Assembly: GCA_024707075.1 (NCBI GenBank)
Contig: JANQAK010000005.1
Span: 165,362-224,474 of the forward strand
Origin: Afipia sp.
Lineage (GTDB): Bacteria; Pseudomonadota; Alphaproteobacteria; Rhizobiales; Xanthobacteraceae
DNA: 59,113 bases
Direction: 5' to 3'
Shown here: positions 1 to 8,812 of the stretch, one piece after another
Position numbering within the stretch: the first letter of the stretch is position 1
Layout: every line of letters begins with the position of its first letter
Notes under the pieces: model-generated
Database searches by the model: none
The model's input: the letters and a program-made list of their open reading frames with translations, nothing else
Told to the model about the DNA's origin: nothing
Translations under genes and position numbers: made by a program

Positions 1-54
1 CGCATTGTCGTCGCAGACGAGAAACCGCAGCTTGTTGAAGTCGATAATGAACAT
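1..54 (-). CDS. response regulator receiver protein, N-terminal fragment
   Basis: The first 18 codons of a minus-strand gene that runs off the left edge. The ATG is the complement of 52-54. The peptide starts with a short hydrophobic strand followed by Cys-Asp-Asp-Asn-Ala, which matches beta strand 1 and the acidic pair (DD) that binds Mg2+ in CheY-like receiver domains. The phosphoacceptor Asp and any output domain lie outside the window, so the output function cannot be stated. Positions 55-154 between this start and the neighbouring gene end show no clear signal. Confidence 0.6.
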   Translation of the reverse strand, partial: MFIIDFNKLRFLVCDDNA

Positions 55-154
55 GCGCAGCCCGAAGTGGCGCACCTGACGACAGGTACACCGCACATTA
101 ACTATATGCAGCCGCCGTTAATGAATGGTTATCCAAGCCGGCCCGGGCTTCGGA

Positions 155-934
155 TCAGAACCCGAACTGCTCGCTCAGGATGCGCTCTTCCAGGCTGTGG
201 CCGGGGTCGAACAGCATGCGGATCGAGATGGTCTTGTCCGCGATGACCTCGACCCGTTTCACGTCGCGCGCCTCGTCGTGATCGGCGACGGCTGCAACCG
301 GCCGCTTGTCGCTTTCGAGGACCTCAAACACGACGAAGGCGGTGTTGGGCAGCAGCGCGCCGCGCCAGCGGCGAGGGCGGAACGGGCTGATCGGCGTCAG
401 CGCGAACAGTGCGGCGTTGATCGGCAGGATCGGACCCTGCGCCGAGAGATTGTAGGCGGTGGAGCCGGCGGGCGTCGCCACCATGATCCCGTCGGAGATC
501 AGTTCGGCCATCCGCTCATGCTCATCGACCAGAATCCTCAAGCGGGCGGCCTGATGGGTCTGCCGGAACAGCGAGACCTCGTTGATGGCGTGATGGATAT
601 GCACTTTGCCGTGAATGTCGGTGGCGCGCATCAGCAGCGGATTGATGACAGTGAGTTTCGCGTCTTCCAGCCGTTCGATGAGCGAGTGCTGGCTGAACTC
701 GTTCATGAGAAAGCCGACGGTGCCGCGATGCATGCCGTAGATTGGAATGCCGGAGTGCATGTGCTGGTGCAGCGTTTGCAGCATCAGTCCATCGCCGCCG
801 AGCGCCACGACCACGTCGGCATCTTCCGCCGGCCGGTTGCCATGCACGGCGACGAGCTGGGCGAGGGCCTGCTGGGCCTCCGCGCTTGGACCCGCCACGA
901 AGGCGATCCGCTGATATTTTCTCGGCGTCGTCAT
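155..934 (-). CDS. nadK: NAD kinase
   Basis: ATP- or polyphosphate-dependent NAD kinase, which phosphorylates NAD+ to NADP+ in the cytoplasm. The 259-residue length fits short alphaproteobacterial NadK. Visible motifs are Gly-Gly-Asp-Gly (about residues 46-49) in the nucleotide-binding loop, an Asn-Glu pair after the central strand (about 117-118), and the conserved block Asp-Gly-x3-Ala-Thr-Pro-x-Gly-Ser-Thr-Ala-Tyr (about 147-159) that forms the NAD site. The ATG at 934 is the first methionine of the conserved N-terminus and has only a weak ribosome binding site. It is transcribed toward the receiver gene. The upstream 935-1145 carries no supportable gene. Confidence 0.95.
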   Translation of the reverse strand: MTTPRKYQRIAFVAGPSAEAQQALAQLVAVHGNRPAEDADVVVALGGDGLMLQTLHQHMHSGIPIYGMHRGTVGFLMNEFSQHSLIERLEDAKLTVINPLLMRATDIHGKVHIHHAINEVSLFRQTHQAARLRILVDEHERMAELISDGIMVATPAGSTAYNLSAQGPILPINAALFALTPISPFRPRRWRGALLPNTAFVVFEVLESDKRPVAAVADHDEARDVKRVEVIADKTISIRMLFDPGHSLEERILSEQFGF

Positions 935-1145
935 GGCGATCGGTCAGCCCCGGTAAGCGCGGAACGCAAGATGATCCCGCGCGGGCTTCGTCTATACGAG
1001 GTTTTCCGGGCTTGTCGAGGCGCGATCAGGCCGCACAAAACAGCCCCGCGCGGCCGGTATCCGGTTCGCGGAGGCTTGATCTGTCAGTTAACCACGAAAG
1101 CGCGGTTCATGCCGGTGGTCCCGGCATGAGCCAAATGACGGCGTA

Positions 1146-1697
1146 TCAGTAAGACGTCCGGCCGTTCGCCAGCGCGGAAGCCAGCGACTGGTATTCGGCG
1201 CTGTCGCGGCCGGCAAGGGCCTCGATTTTCGTAAGGTGAACCTTCGCCTGTTCGCGGTTACCCTGTTCGACCTGCCACAGGCCGTAATACTGCCAGGTGC
1301 GGACATGGTTCGGGTCGGCCTTGAGCGCGCGCTCGTACCACATGCTGGCGAGTTCGTAGTTGCCGAGCTTGCGGTAGGAATAGCCGATCAGGTTGGCGAC
1401 GTCAGCCCGGTCATCCTGCCCCAGCGCCTTGAGCTGCGGAATGGCGGCGGCGTAGTCGTTGTTCTCGTAGATCGTCGCATAGGCCGCGCGATAGCCCTGA
1501 AGGAACGCCGGATCGTCGATCGACGATTTCTTGTCGCTCTTCTTGTCCTTGGGCGGCGGGGACGACCTGGTGTCCGATGCCGGAGGGGGCGACGGCGTAT
1601 CCGAGCCTGCGGCCAGCGCGACATCCAGCGCCGGTGCGGCGACGAACGCCGAAACGAGAAGCATCAAGGGTATCTGCCTGATCGTGAAGATGCGCAT
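1146..1697 (-). CDS. secreted tetratricopeptide-repeat protein
   Basis: A 183-residue protein with an N-terminal signal peptide (hydrophobic core about residues 7-30, ending near an Ala-Ala site), a low-complexity Ser/Pro/Lys/Asp linker, and then TPR helices in the C-terminal half (Tyr-Arg-Lys-Leu-Gly-Asn-Tyr followed by Ala-Leu-x-Ala-Asp-Pro-Asn-His). TPR domains mediate protein-protein contacts. The partner is unknown. The start at 1697 was chosen because it is preceded by GGGAG at good spacing and opens directly into the signal peptide, whereas upstream in-frame starts add an unlikely basic extension. Probably periplasmic. Confidence 0.8.
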   Translation of the reverse strand: MRIFTIRQIPLMLLVSAFVAAPALDVALAAGSDTPSPPPASDTRSSPPPKDKKSDKKSSIDDPAFLQGYRAAYATIYENNDYAAAIPQLKALGQDDRADVANLIGYSYRKLGNYELASMWYERALKADPNHVRTWQYYGLWQVEQGNREQAKVHLTKIEALAGRDSAEYQSLASALANGRTSY

Positions 1698-1966
1698 GTT
1701 GACTCTCCCGCTGATCGAACGAGCCGATCCTATACCGTCTCTACGTTGCCAAACACCGGGCGGTTTCAAACATTCCCGTGATGCGCGTCAAATTATCGGC
1801 AGCCTGGGATCATACCCGACATGGCCAAACTGTCATCCAGATGAACGAAAGCCGCGAGTGCGCTTCAGATTGAGTTCAGCGTGACGACCCTAGGGTAGTT
1901 TCCGACGATCGCCGCCCCGGCCATCCGACCGGCCACTCCGGCGGTCGCATGAAACAGGAGATACCC

Positions 1967-2218
1967 ATGCTGAAGATCTTTTCCGCCGCGCTGATTGCGA
2001 CCTCGATCCTCGCCGCGCCTGCGATGGCCGCCACCGTCATCAAGACCGAACGCGCCCCGGTCACCAAGACCATCGTCGTCAAGCCATCGGTCGCGAAGGC
2101 CCATGCACAGGTCGTGGTGGTGAAGAAGCATCGCCATCATCGCCGCCCGGTGGTCCATACCCACCGTCATGGCCACGGCCACAAGGTCGTGATCGTGAAG
2201 AAGCATCGTCACTTCTGA
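1967..2218 (+). CDS. small secreted His/Lys/Val-rich protein
   Basis: An 83-residue protein with a clear signal peptide (Ala-rich core ending Ala-Met-Ala-Ala near residue 21). The mature part alternates Val-rich strands with Lys-His-Arg-His clusters and ends in the same Lys-Lys-His-Arg-His motif that occurs in its middle. Histidine clusters suggest metal or polyphosphate contact, but this is inference. AGGAGA lies just upstream of the chosen ATG, which supports 1967 over the earlier in-frame ATG at 1949. Similar short basic secreted proteins are common in Bradyrhizobium relatives with no assigned role. Confidence 0.65.
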   Translation: MLKIFSAALIATSILAAPAMAATVIKTERAPVTKTIVVKPSVAKAHAQVVVVKKHRHHRRPVVHTHRHGHGHKVVIVKKHRHF

Positions 2219-2297
2219 TCGCGACGGATCGCTCCTGATATTTCCCTGGGCCGCTATTGCATAGCCCCCGCATCGAAGCGGTTCATGGAAAGAAGAA

Positions 2298-2331
2298 CGG
2301 CCCGCGTTCATCGCAAGATGAGCGCGGGCCG
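2298..2331. terminator. strong hairpin terminator between convergent genes
   Basis: A 15-bp stem (CGGCCCGCG/CGCGGGCCG plus TTCATC/GATGAG) closed by a GCAA tetraloop and followed by a T-rich stretch on the plus strand. It sits between the plus-strand gene ending at 2218 and the minus-strand receptor ending at 2348, so it probably ends transcripts from both sides. Confidence 0.8.
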
Positions 2332-2347
2332 GGCTGTTTGTGTGTCA

Positions 2348-4300
2348 TCAGTTTCCGATAGGCGCGCTGGTCAGACGAATACCGCCGAACACGCCGAGGC
2401 CGGGGCGCAGGAAGCCGGTCGGATCCTGATACTGCTCGTTGAACAGGTTATCGATGCGCGCGAAGGCCGTCACGCCATCGGCGACGCGATAATTCGCGGC
2501 GAGGTTGACCAGCTTATAACCTGGGTTCGTGACTGTGGGCGGCCCGAAACGAGTCACATCCTGGAATTGTCCGAGCACGATCAAAGTAGTTGACAGTGTG
2601 AGTTCGTCCACGGGCTTCCAGATGAATGCATAGCTCATCTTGTTCGTCGGCCGTCGATTCAGTTTCAGGCCAGTGTCGGCATCGATTGCATCTGTATAGG
2701 TATGATCAAAGCGGACACTAAATCTTTCATTGAACGTGATGGCCGCGAAGGTTTCAAATCCGGACGTCTTGGCGGCTTTTACGTTCGCGTAGGAAATTGC
2801 CGGGTAGTTGCCGGTGGTAACGATCAGGTTCGTGATGTCGTTGTTGAAGTAAGTCGTTCCGAATCTGATGTGATCATTTGCGATGGGTTGCTCAAAGCCG
2901 ACGTCGTATCCCTTGCTTTCTTCAGGACGCAGATTCGGGTTTCCGTATGTGGCATCGTAGAGTTGTGCCAAGGTCGGCGCCTTGAAGCCGGTGCCATAGC
3001 TCGCCTTGAGTTTGGTATCCGTTCCCGGAACGATAAAGGCCGGCGCGATGCGGAATGTTGTGTGATCTCCGAAGGCGTCGTTGTCGTCGACCCGCACGTT
3101 GCTCGTCAGGAACAGCCGATTTCCGAAATTTGACTGCAACTCCGCGAATGCACCTCTGTTGGCATTCTTCGCGGTGACCCTCGATCCGTCGCCCGGCTCG
3201 TTGTTGAATTTTTCCTTCTCATGCTCTGCCCCAACCACCAATGTCTGACCTTGCATGATAGAGGCCACGCCGCGCCAGTCGTATTTCAGCCGTTCACCGC
3301 GATTGATGCTAAGGGGCCCAAGGTATCCGTAGGGATCGTAGAAACTGCCCTTCTGATTCGAGTAGTTGACACCGAAATAGTTTTTGAACCGGCCGTCGAA
3401 CAGCGACCAGACCGCTTCGCTTCGCGAAAAGAACTCTTGCGTGAGCTGCGAGCTTTGCTGGTCTGCGGGAGTGGCGGGGAAGTTATTATAGTTGTCGCCG
3501 GTAAAAAGAACTTTGGCATCGGTGTATCTGCCGACAAAATTGAGCGCGAAGTCTTGAGTGACGTCGTACCCCAGCTTTGTTGAGACAGTTCTGTTCACCA
3601 CGCTGTCGTTGATCCGCCGCTGCCCCGGCGGCAGAAGTTCAAGCGGTGTGACGGGCGTGCTGGATGTCTGGTAGTTGGAAACGTTGAAGGCATAGCTGAA
3701 TTTATCTTGCGATCCGCTGACGCCGGCTGCGGCGTTAACGGTGCCTTGAGAGCCGCCTTCAACCATGGCCGTAATTCTGGCCGGTCCTTGTCCTTTTTTC
3801 GTGGTGATCGAGATCACGCCACCAATAGCGTCAGAGCCATAGAGGCCGCTTTGCGGTCCGCGAAGAACTTCAATTCGTTCGATATCCGCTGTGGTCAGGT
3901 GACCAAGGTCATAAGCGCCGTTTGTATTGCTCGAATTGGCCATGTCGATCCCGTCAATCAGTATCTTTGTATGGTTCGCGTTTGTGCCGCGCATAAAGAT
4001 GGACGTCTGCGCGCCGGGGCCGCCGGTTTGCGCAATGTTCAGGCCCGGGACGGCCTGTAATGCGTCCACGACCGTGCGGCGCTGATCGCGCGCGATATCC
4101 GCCGCTGTAATGATCGTGATCGAACTCGCGATCTGATCGACCGGAGTGGGGACCAATGTCGGCGATGTTACCTCCAGCGTCGGCAGTTGTGCCGCGTCCT
4201 GCGCAAGGGCAGGGGTCACGAGCGCAGTGCCTGCAAGGCACGCCGTCGCCAATGAAAGACGCAGTTTCGCCGCTGGAGAATATCTAGAAAAGAGAATCAC
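2348..4300 (-). CDS. btuB: TonB-dependent outer-membrane receptor, BtuB-like (vitamin B12)
   Basis: A 650-residue TonB-dependent transporter predicted to import cobalamin across the outer membrane with energy from TonB-ExbBD. After a signal peptide ending in Ala-Leu-Ala-Gln comes the plug domain, with Asp-Ala-Leu-Gln-x-Val-Pro-Gly and Leu-Arg-Gly-Pro-Gln-Ser-x-Leu-Tyr-Gly-Ser-x-Ala-Ile-Gly-Gly, then a long beta-barrel. The cobalamin assignment rests mainly on the cobalamin riboswitch just upstream; the plug and barrel are also of BtuB size. The GTG at 4300 was chosen because it has GGGG upstream and opens directly into the signal peptide, while the longer frame starts at TTG inside the leader. 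The final residue is Asn rather than the usual aromatic one. Confidence 0.85.
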   Translation of the reverse strand: MILFSRYSPAAKLRLSLATACLAGTALVTPALAQDAAQLPTLEVTSPTLVPTPVDQIASSITIITAADIARDQRRTVVDALQAVPGLNIAQTGGPGAQTSIFMRGTNANHTKILIDGIDMANSSNTNGAYDLGHLTTADIERIEVLRGPQSGLYGSDAIGGVISITTKKGQGPARITAMVEGGSQGTVNAAAGVSGSQDKFSYAFNVSNYQTSSTPVTPLELLPPGQRRINDSVVNRTVSTKLGYDVTQDFALNFVGRYTDAKVLFTGDNYNNFPATPADQQSSQLTQEFFSRSEAVWSLFDGRFKNYFGVNYSNQKGSFYDPYGYLGPLSINRGERLKYDWRGVASIMQGQTLVVGAEHEKEKFNNEPGDGSRVTAKNANRGAFAELQSNFGNRLFLTSNVRVDDNDAFGDHTTFRIAPAFIVPGTDTKLKASYGTGFKAPTLAQLYDATYGNPNLRPEESKGYDVGFEQPIANDHIRFGTTYFNNDITNLIVTTGNYPAISYANVKAAKTSGFETFAAITFNERFSVRFDHTYTDAIDADTGLKLNRRPTNKMSYAFIWKPVDELTLSTTLIVLGQFQDVTRFGPPTVTNPGYKLVNLAANYRVADGVTAFARIDNLFNEQYQDPTGFLRPGLGVFGGIRLTSAPIGN

Positions 4301-4502
4301 GTTGTTGCCCCGCCGATGCTTGTGATCGCGGAGACGCGGTGAGAACACGCGCAGGCATGACGATGCGCGGCGAGCGAATGCTGCCGGGCCTGACATCATG
4401 ACTGAGGAAACGGGCCATCGGCCGAACCTCCGCAACAGTTACGTCACGTCACCGCTGCGGAATGCCGCCCCTTCGCACGCCCCGTGCGACGGAAGGATGA
4501 CC

Positions 4503-4716
4503 GGTACAGGCAGGTCTCCTGGCTCGCGGATCGTCGCCGTTGCCCGCCTTCCCAAGCCCGGCTGTTCAGCCTTCGCTCAGTGGCATGTTGGACAACGGCT
4601 CACCGCTGACAGTTGCGGGGGCAGCTTCGGAATAGCCGCGAGGGATGCATGCTGAAATCGACAGGCAACCTGTACGGCGGCACCGAATTCCCTATTGGCC
4701 AGCTTGCGCTGGCACC
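4503..4716 (-). promoter_or_regulatory. cobalamin riboswitch
   Basis: Read on the minus strand this leader has the landmarks of the adenosylcobalamin class in order: GGTGCC near the 5' end (4711-4716), the CCGCAACTGTCAGCGG-type block, GCCACTG, GGGAAGG, and finally the B12-box core AGCCAGGAGACCTGCC (4503-4524 region). It lies about 200 nt before the receptor start. Binding of cobalamin is expected to repress translation or transcription of the receptor gene. The block between 4301 and 4502 would hold the expression platform. Confidence 0.95.
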
Positions 4717-4798
4717 TGTGCCGTTGTTCCAATCAAGCGGCGGAGGCTTGCCTTGTCAATGCCGCAATGTCTAAGAAATCAATGGCACACTCACGGCC

Positions 4799-5245
4799 AT
4801 GGACTTCATCCGGATGCGTTGCAAATTGGTGACATATACGCGAAGCGCCGCGCTCCTGCTCGCGCTGGGCGTTGGCGGATGCGCCTGGACTGGCGGCAAC
4901 GACAACCTGTCCTACACCGCGGATCGCGGCATCGAGGATCAGAAATATCCTGCGAATTACCGCCCCGAACTGCTGGCATTCCTGCGCACATATCTGAACG
5001 ATCCGCGCGGCGTGCGCGAGGCGGTCATTGCCGAGCCTGCGCAGAAAAAAGTCGGCGGCCGCCTGCGCTACGTGGTCTGCCTGCGTTTCAATGCGCGCAG
5101 CGGTGGCGGCGCGTATGCCGGCGTGAAGGAGCGCGCCGCGATGTACATCGACGGCCGGTTTGACCGCATCATCGAGGATGCCGGGGAACTCTGCGAAGGC
5201 GCGACTTATGCTGCGTTCCCCGAGATGGAAAAGCTGACGCGCTGA
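4799..5245 (+). CDS. conserved hypothetical lipoprotein
   Basis: A 148-residue protein with a lipobox Leu-Gly-Val-Gly-Gly-Cys ending near residue 28, so probably processed by signal peptidase II and lipid-anchored. The mature domain has a conserved-looking Tyr-Arg-Pro-Glu-Leu-Leu-Ala-Phe-Leu-Arg-Thr-Tyr-Leu stretch and two further cysteines that could form a disulfide. A second ATG at 4814 is possible. I do not recognise a named family with confidence. It lies divergent from the cobalamin riboswitch. Confidence 0.7.
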   Translation: MDFIRMRCKLVTYTRSAALLLALGVGGCAWTGGNDNLSYTADRGIEDQKYPANYRPELLAFLRTYLNDPRGVREAVIAEPAQKKVGGRLRYVVCLRFNARSGGGAYAGVKERAAMYIDGRFDRIIEDAGELCEGATYAAFPEMEKLTR

Positions 5246-5284
5246 GCGGCGGACCTCCTGCATGTGCGGGCTGAGGGAAATGAG

Positions 5285-5761
5285 ATGACTTTGAAATCGG
5301 CGGGACGCCTTATCGTGTGTCTGTTGCTGTGTGTCGGTATCGGCATTCTCGAATCGACTGTGACTCGGCCTGAAATTCCTGTGTGGTATGCTGGGCTAGC
5401 CAAGCCATGGTGGACGCCGCCGCCAGTCGTCTTTCCGGTCGCGTGGACGACCCTCTATATTTTGATGGCAGTCAGTCTTTGGCGGCTATGGGATCGCGCC
5501 GCGCCATCGCCTGCGCGTATGTCGGCCATCATATGGTTCGCGATCCAGCTTGCCCTGAATGCGGCATGGTCGCCGGTCTTCTTCGGCTGGCACGGGACGC
5601 GGACCGCATTGGTTATTATCATTGCGCTCTTGATCGCCATCATCATGACCATGATTGCGGCGTCGCGGGCCGACAGACCCGCCGCATGGCTGCTCGCGCC
5701 GTATCTCGCCTGGGTTGCCTATGCGACCACGCTCAATGCAGGCGTGGTCGCGATGAACTGA
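5285..5761 (+). CDS. tspO: TspO/MBR family tryptophan-rich sensory protein
   Basis: A 158-residue membrane protein with five predicted transmembrane helices, typical in size for TspO. Diagnostic features are Tyr-Ala-Gly-Leu-Ala-Lys-Pro-Trp-Trp-Thr-Pro-Pro near residues 35-46, Trp-Thr-x-Leu-Tyr-x-Leu-Met-Ala in helix 2, and Leu-Asn-Ala-Ala-Trp-Ser-Pro-x-Phe-Phe-Gly in helix 3. TspO proteins bind tetrapyrroles and affect pigment and stress regulation in alphaproteobacteria. The start at 5285 has GAGGGAAATGAG upstream and is preferred over 5264. Confidence 0.92.
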   Translation: MTLKSAGRLIVCLLLCVGIGILESTVTRPEIPVWYAGLAKPWWTPPPVVFPVAWTTLYILMAVSLWRLWDRAAPSPARMSAIIWFAIQLALNAAWSPVFFGWHGTRTALVIIIALLIAIIMTMIAASRADRPAAWLLAPYLAWVAYATTLNAGVVAMN

Positions 5762-5770
5762 ACGTCGCCC

Positions 5771-6985
5771 TTATGAGAAATGCCGGACGATGGCTTCGAA
5801 GCCGCGCCGCCATGCGCGATAATTCTCCACCTCAAGCGGGATCGGCTCCGCGGCAACCCGGACGATCACCAGTTCGCTGATCGGGTCGATGTAAATCCAC
5901 TGGCCATGGATGCCGATGCAGCACAGCGTGCGCCGCTCGCGGTCGATCTGGTAGAATTTGCTCCGGTAGGACGCATCCGGAAACAGTTCAGCAAATTCGC
6001 CGCGCGCCCATGCCGCCGGATCGCCATTGTCGTTGATGTCGTCGATCCACCAGCCGGGCACCACCTGCGTGCCATTGGCGACGCCGCGCTGCCGGATCAT
6101 CTCGCCAAAGCGAGCGAGATCACGCGGCGCGGCGCAGATGCCGCCCGCGGCGCGCATCGCGCCTTCCGCATCGAGGGTGATGTAGGCCTCGGTTTCCGCG
6201 CCGAGCGGTGCCCAGAGATGGTCGCTCAGCAGATCGGAGAGGGCGCGGCCCGCCGCGCGCTCATAGACCCAGCCGAGCAGGTCGGTGTTGGTCGAGACGT
6301 AGTGGAATGTGTGGCCGTGCTCCTTGCCGTCCGGCTTTTGCGTGGCAAGGAATTCGCGCAACTGCATCGTGCTCTGGCCCGGCTTGATGACGTCCCACCC
6401 CACCGCGCGGCGATAACGCGCGACGTCGCCGTCGGGATCGACATAATCTTCGGTGAACGAGATACCCACCGACATATCGAGCAGGTGACGGACCGAGCAG
6501 CCGCCATAGACCGAGGATGAAACCTCGGGCACATAATCGCTCACCGGCCGGTTCGGGTTCAGAAAACCTTTGTCCGCGAGAATTCCGCCGAGCGCGCCGC
6601 AGATCGACTTGCTGACCGAGAACACGATGTGCGGCGTCCGCGCATCCATGCCGCCGTTGTACCATTCGGCGGCGATGCGCCCGCGCCGCAGAACCACGAG
6701 GCCGTGGGTGTAGGTGGCGCGAAGTGCGTCGCGCAGCGTCGTGGCCGCGCCGCCAATACCGTTGAAGGTGACGTCGCCGATCTCTGCGAGCGAGCTCTCC
6801 AGCGGCGCGGGATGCTTCGATGCCGCGATGTTCGCAGTCGGCAGCAGGCGGCGGACGTTCTGAAAGCTCCAGTCGCTTGAAGGCTGCGTGCGCCAGTTTG
6901 CAAGCGTCACCAGCTTGTCCCGCGCGGGCGGGAATTGGTTCATCAGACCCTTTGCGGGACTCTTGGCGGTCGTTTTGATTGTCAT
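5771..6985 (-). CDS. class-C beta-lactamase-like serine hydrolase
   Basis: A 404-residue protein of the beta-lactamase/6-aminohexanoate-dimer-hydrolase superfamily. The Ser-x-x-Lys motif is visible as Ser-Val-Ser-Lys within a Phe-Ser-Val-Ser-Lys-Ser-Ile block. A Tyr-Val-Ser-Thr-Asn-Thr-Asp-Leu-Leu-Gly block gives the second catalytic Tyr motif. A C-terminal Gly-Ile-His-Gly-Gln-Trp-Ile-Tyr-Ile-Asp-Pro matches the region that takes the place of the KTG motif. No signal peptide is seen, so cytoplasmic esterase or amide hydrolase activity is likelier than antibiotic resistance. The ATG at 6985 is preferred over an upstream start that adds a cysteine-rich extension. Confidence 0.85.
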   Translation of the reverse strand: MTIKTTAKSPAKGLMNQFPPARDKLVTLANWRTQPSSDWSFQNVRRLLPTANIAASKHPAPLESSLAEIGDVTFNGIGGAATTLRDALRATYTHGLVVLRRGRIAAEWYNGGMDARTPHIVFSVSKSICGALGGILADKGFLNPNRPVSDYVPEVSSSVYGGCSVRHLLDMSVGISFTEDYVDPDGDVARYRRAVGWDVIKPGQSTMQLREFLATQKPDGKEHGHTFHYVSTNTDLLGWVYERAAGRALSDLLSDHLWAPLGAETEAYITLDAEGAMRAAGGICAAPRDLARFGEMIRQRGVANGTQVVPGWWIDDINDNGDPAAWARGEFAELFPDASYRSKFYQIDRERRTLCCIGIHGQWIYIDPISELVIVRVAAEPIPLEVENYRAWRRGFEAIVRHFS

Positions 6986-7177
6986 GGTGTTCTCTGGCTG
7001 AAGGGAAGGCGGGTCATTGTGCGTCTTAATCGGCGCAAGACAACACTGCGCCGCACAACCGGCCGGGATCGGCAACGGCAAGGAGAGAGAATCGGACTCG
7101 AAAAGGGAAAACAGGCAAGGGGATCGGAAAAAAACAATGCGCGAGACTCTTCGCCGGGTCAGCGTTCAAATCGTCCC

Positions 7178-7297
7178 ATGAGCAAGATGATTCTCAGACT
7201 GGCTCCCACGGAGTACTTTGCCGTCGACACGCTGTTGGTCGTGACGCTGGCGGTGGCTGCCGTGGTGAATGCCTGGTGCCTCAGCGCCTATCTCTGA
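7178..7297 (+). CDS. short single-span membrane protein
   Basis: A 39-residue frame starting at an ATG, with a polar N-terminus and one hydrophobic segment of about 20 residues (Thr-Leu-Leu-Val-Val-Thr-Leu-Ala-Val-Ala-Ala-Val-Val). Nothing is known about function. Support is only the hydrophobic pattern and the stop before a T-rich stretch; the longer frame starting at 6935 looks random upstream of this ATG. Confidence 0.35.
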   Translation: MSKMILRLAPTEYFAVDTLLVVTLAVAAVVNAWCLSAYL

Positions 7298-7349
7298 CGG
7301 CGCAGCTTTTTTGGAGCTGTGGCTTTCAGGGGTTTGCAGACGCACGAAT

Positions 7350-7380
7350 GGCCGAATCGGTTGAGAAAACCGATCCGGCC
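7350..7380. terminator. hairpin, probable bidirectional terminator
   Basis: GGCCG-a-ATCGGTT / AACCGAT-c-CGGCC with a short loop, between the convergent short membrane protein and the PRC-barrel gene. It lacks a long T run, so the terminator role is inferred from position. Confidence 0.45.
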
Positions 7381-7411
7381 AAATGCGATTCCAGCCCTCA
7401 GGCTGGCTTGT

Positions 7412-7957
7412 TTAATTGTAATCCGAATACTTGAACGCAGGCAGTGCCTTCAACTGCTCCTTCGTGCCGCTCATGACGGCGTGGTCGGGATACCAGTTGT
7501 CTTTGGTGGCGCTCGCCGCGGCCATTCCGCCGCCCGCTGCACCGGTTGTCGTGGTTGAAGGTGTTGCGGTGGAGGACGGCGACATGCCCGGCGCTGCCGG
7601 CGCGCGGTCGGTCGAGGCCGCGCAGATCGGTTCGTTGACCCATTTCAGCTTGTCGAACGAGACCGCGATGTCGTGCTGGCCGACGCCGAGGAAGCCGCCG
7701 ACGCCGATCACCACGGCGTTGATCTTGCCGGTGTTGTCGACGAGAATTTCGCTGATAGAGCCGAGGTTCTCGTTGGCGTCGTTATAGACCGAGAGGCCGA
7801 CCAGCTTCGATGCACGCCAGTTGCCCTTGAGGTTCTGCTGTATGCCTGCCGAGGCGGCCGGCGGTGATGACGCCGAAGGTGTCGCGGTTTGAGCGAATGC
7901 CGCGCCGCCGAGTAACGCAGTTCCGAGCAGGGCAGTCGCCATGTATTTCGCAATCAT
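7412..7957 (-). CDS. secreted PRC-barrel domain protein
   Basis: A 181-residue protein with a signal peptide ending at Ala-Phe-Ala-Gln, then a PRC-barrel at about residues 45-110 (Leu-Val-Gly-Leu-Ser-Val-Tyr-Asn-x4-Asn-Leu-Gly-Ser-Ile, then Gly-Val-Gly-Gly-Phe-Leu-Gly-Val-Gly). The tail is a Ser/Thr/Pro/Gly-rich linker and a short C-terminal motif. PRC-barrels bind RNA, chlorophyll-protein or other partners; this exported class is common in Bradyrhizobium and unassigned. GAAAGGAG precedes the ATG at ideal spacing. Confidence 0.85.
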   Translation of the reverse strand: MIAKYMATALLGTALLGGAAFAQTATPSASSPPAASAGIQQNLKGNWRASKLVGLSVYNDANENLGSISEILVDNTGKINAVVIGVGGFLGVGQHDIAVSFDKLKWVNEPICAASTDRAPAAPGMSPSSTATPSTTTTGAAGGGMAAASATKDNWYPDHAVMSGTKEQLKALPAFKYSDYN

Positions 7958-8042
7958 GGGATTCTCCTTTCAATAAATCGATTGAAACTGGAGAACCCGG
8001 GCCGCTTGCTTATGTTCCAGGAGCTGTCGCCAATCTCCCGCG

Positions 8043-8252
8043 TCAATTTATCAGATGAGGCGGCACCTTTTCGTCACGCAGCGGAACCATGCCGGTTTCG
8101 ATGGCGGTCTGAAGATGATTCAGTTCCGCTTCGAGATATTCGTTCGCCGCAAGCAGCGCCATCAAGGCGCCCCGCGTATCGCCGCCGCATTGTGCGATGA
8201 CGTCATCAAGCGCATTTTCATAGCGGTCGTCATGTCGCTTAAAGAAAGTCAT
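8043..8252 (-). CDS. small conserved hypothetical protein
   Basis: A 69-residue soluble protein, mostly helical, with Ala-Leu-Met-Ala-Leu-Leu-Ala-Ala-Asn-Glu-Tyr-Leu-Glu in the middle and an amphipathic C-terminal half. The ATG at 8252 has GAGGAC upstream. No family is recognised. Upstream, an inverted repeat with 8-bp arms GGAACGGT/ACCGTTCC at 8301-8328 lies in the likely promoter region. Confidence 0.55.
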   Translation of the reverse strand: MTFFKRHDDRYENALDDVIAQCGGDTRGALMALLAANEYLEAELNHLQTAIETGMVPLRDEKVPPHLIN

Positions 8253-8415
8253 GATCGTCCTCATCCGGGATTTGCCTGAATCGCCGGTCAACCTGTGTCG
8301 GGAACGGTGACGGGACCGTGACCGTTCCGCGAAGGGAAGACTTGTCCACGCAATTCACAGGCGTTTGGGCGATTTTTTAGCGATCCGGACGGGACCGTTC
8401 TGCCCGTGCGGAGGG

Positions 8416-8550
8416 CTATTTCGCGACCTGATCGACGGACCAGACGTCGAAGATTCCGAGATTGTAGAGGAAGGCGAGCACCGCGATCACGCCGATCGCG
8501 GCAATCATGTATTTGTGGTGCGCGCGAAATCCGCCGCCATTGTCGCTCAT
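8416..8550 (-). CDS. short membrane protein
   Basis: A 44-residue frame. The N-terminus is polar with His-His-Lys, then a hydrophobic span (Ile-Ala-Ala-Ile-Gly-Val-Ile-Ala-Val-Leu-Ala-Phe-Leu), then a short acidic tail. It reads as a single-pass small membrane protein with the charged residues expected for N-in topology. Function unknown. Upstream at 8551-8737 there is no other gene before the tRNA. Confidence 0.5.
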   Translation of the reverse strand: MSDNGGGFRAHHKYMIAAIGVIAVLAFLYNLGIFDVWSVDQVAK

Positions 8551-8737
8551 GTCAAGCCGCTCATGTCATGCGAAAATTTTCGATGCGCGCCGCCGCGCCG
8601 CGTGTCCTTGGTGCCGCAAAACACCGTGGCGCGCAAATGGAAGTTCCCCGACCGTATTCATCCCTCTCGTTGATGGCGCGCTAGGCGCGCCGGCGGCCTT
8701 GTCCCGGCGCGGCGGCGCTGATAGCTGTTCCCCGGTC

Positions 8738-8812
8738 GCCGGTTTAGCTCAGCGGTAGAGCAGCGGTTTTGTAAACCGAAGGTCGGGAGTTCAATCCTCT
8801 CAACCGGCACCA
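8738..8812 (+). tRNA. tRNA-Thr (TGT)
   Basis: A cloverleaf with acceptor GCCGGTT/AACCGGC, a standard D arm, anticodon loop TTTGTAA carrying TGT, a T arm GGGAGTTCAATCCTC, discriminator A and encoded CCA. No integrase or repeated 3' end is seen next to it. Confidence 0.96.

Noticed and set aside
125..1152. Long plus-strand frames over the NAD kinase gene
   Set aside because: They are the complement of a well-conserved NadK with its own motifs; their protein sense is low-complexity and matches no family.
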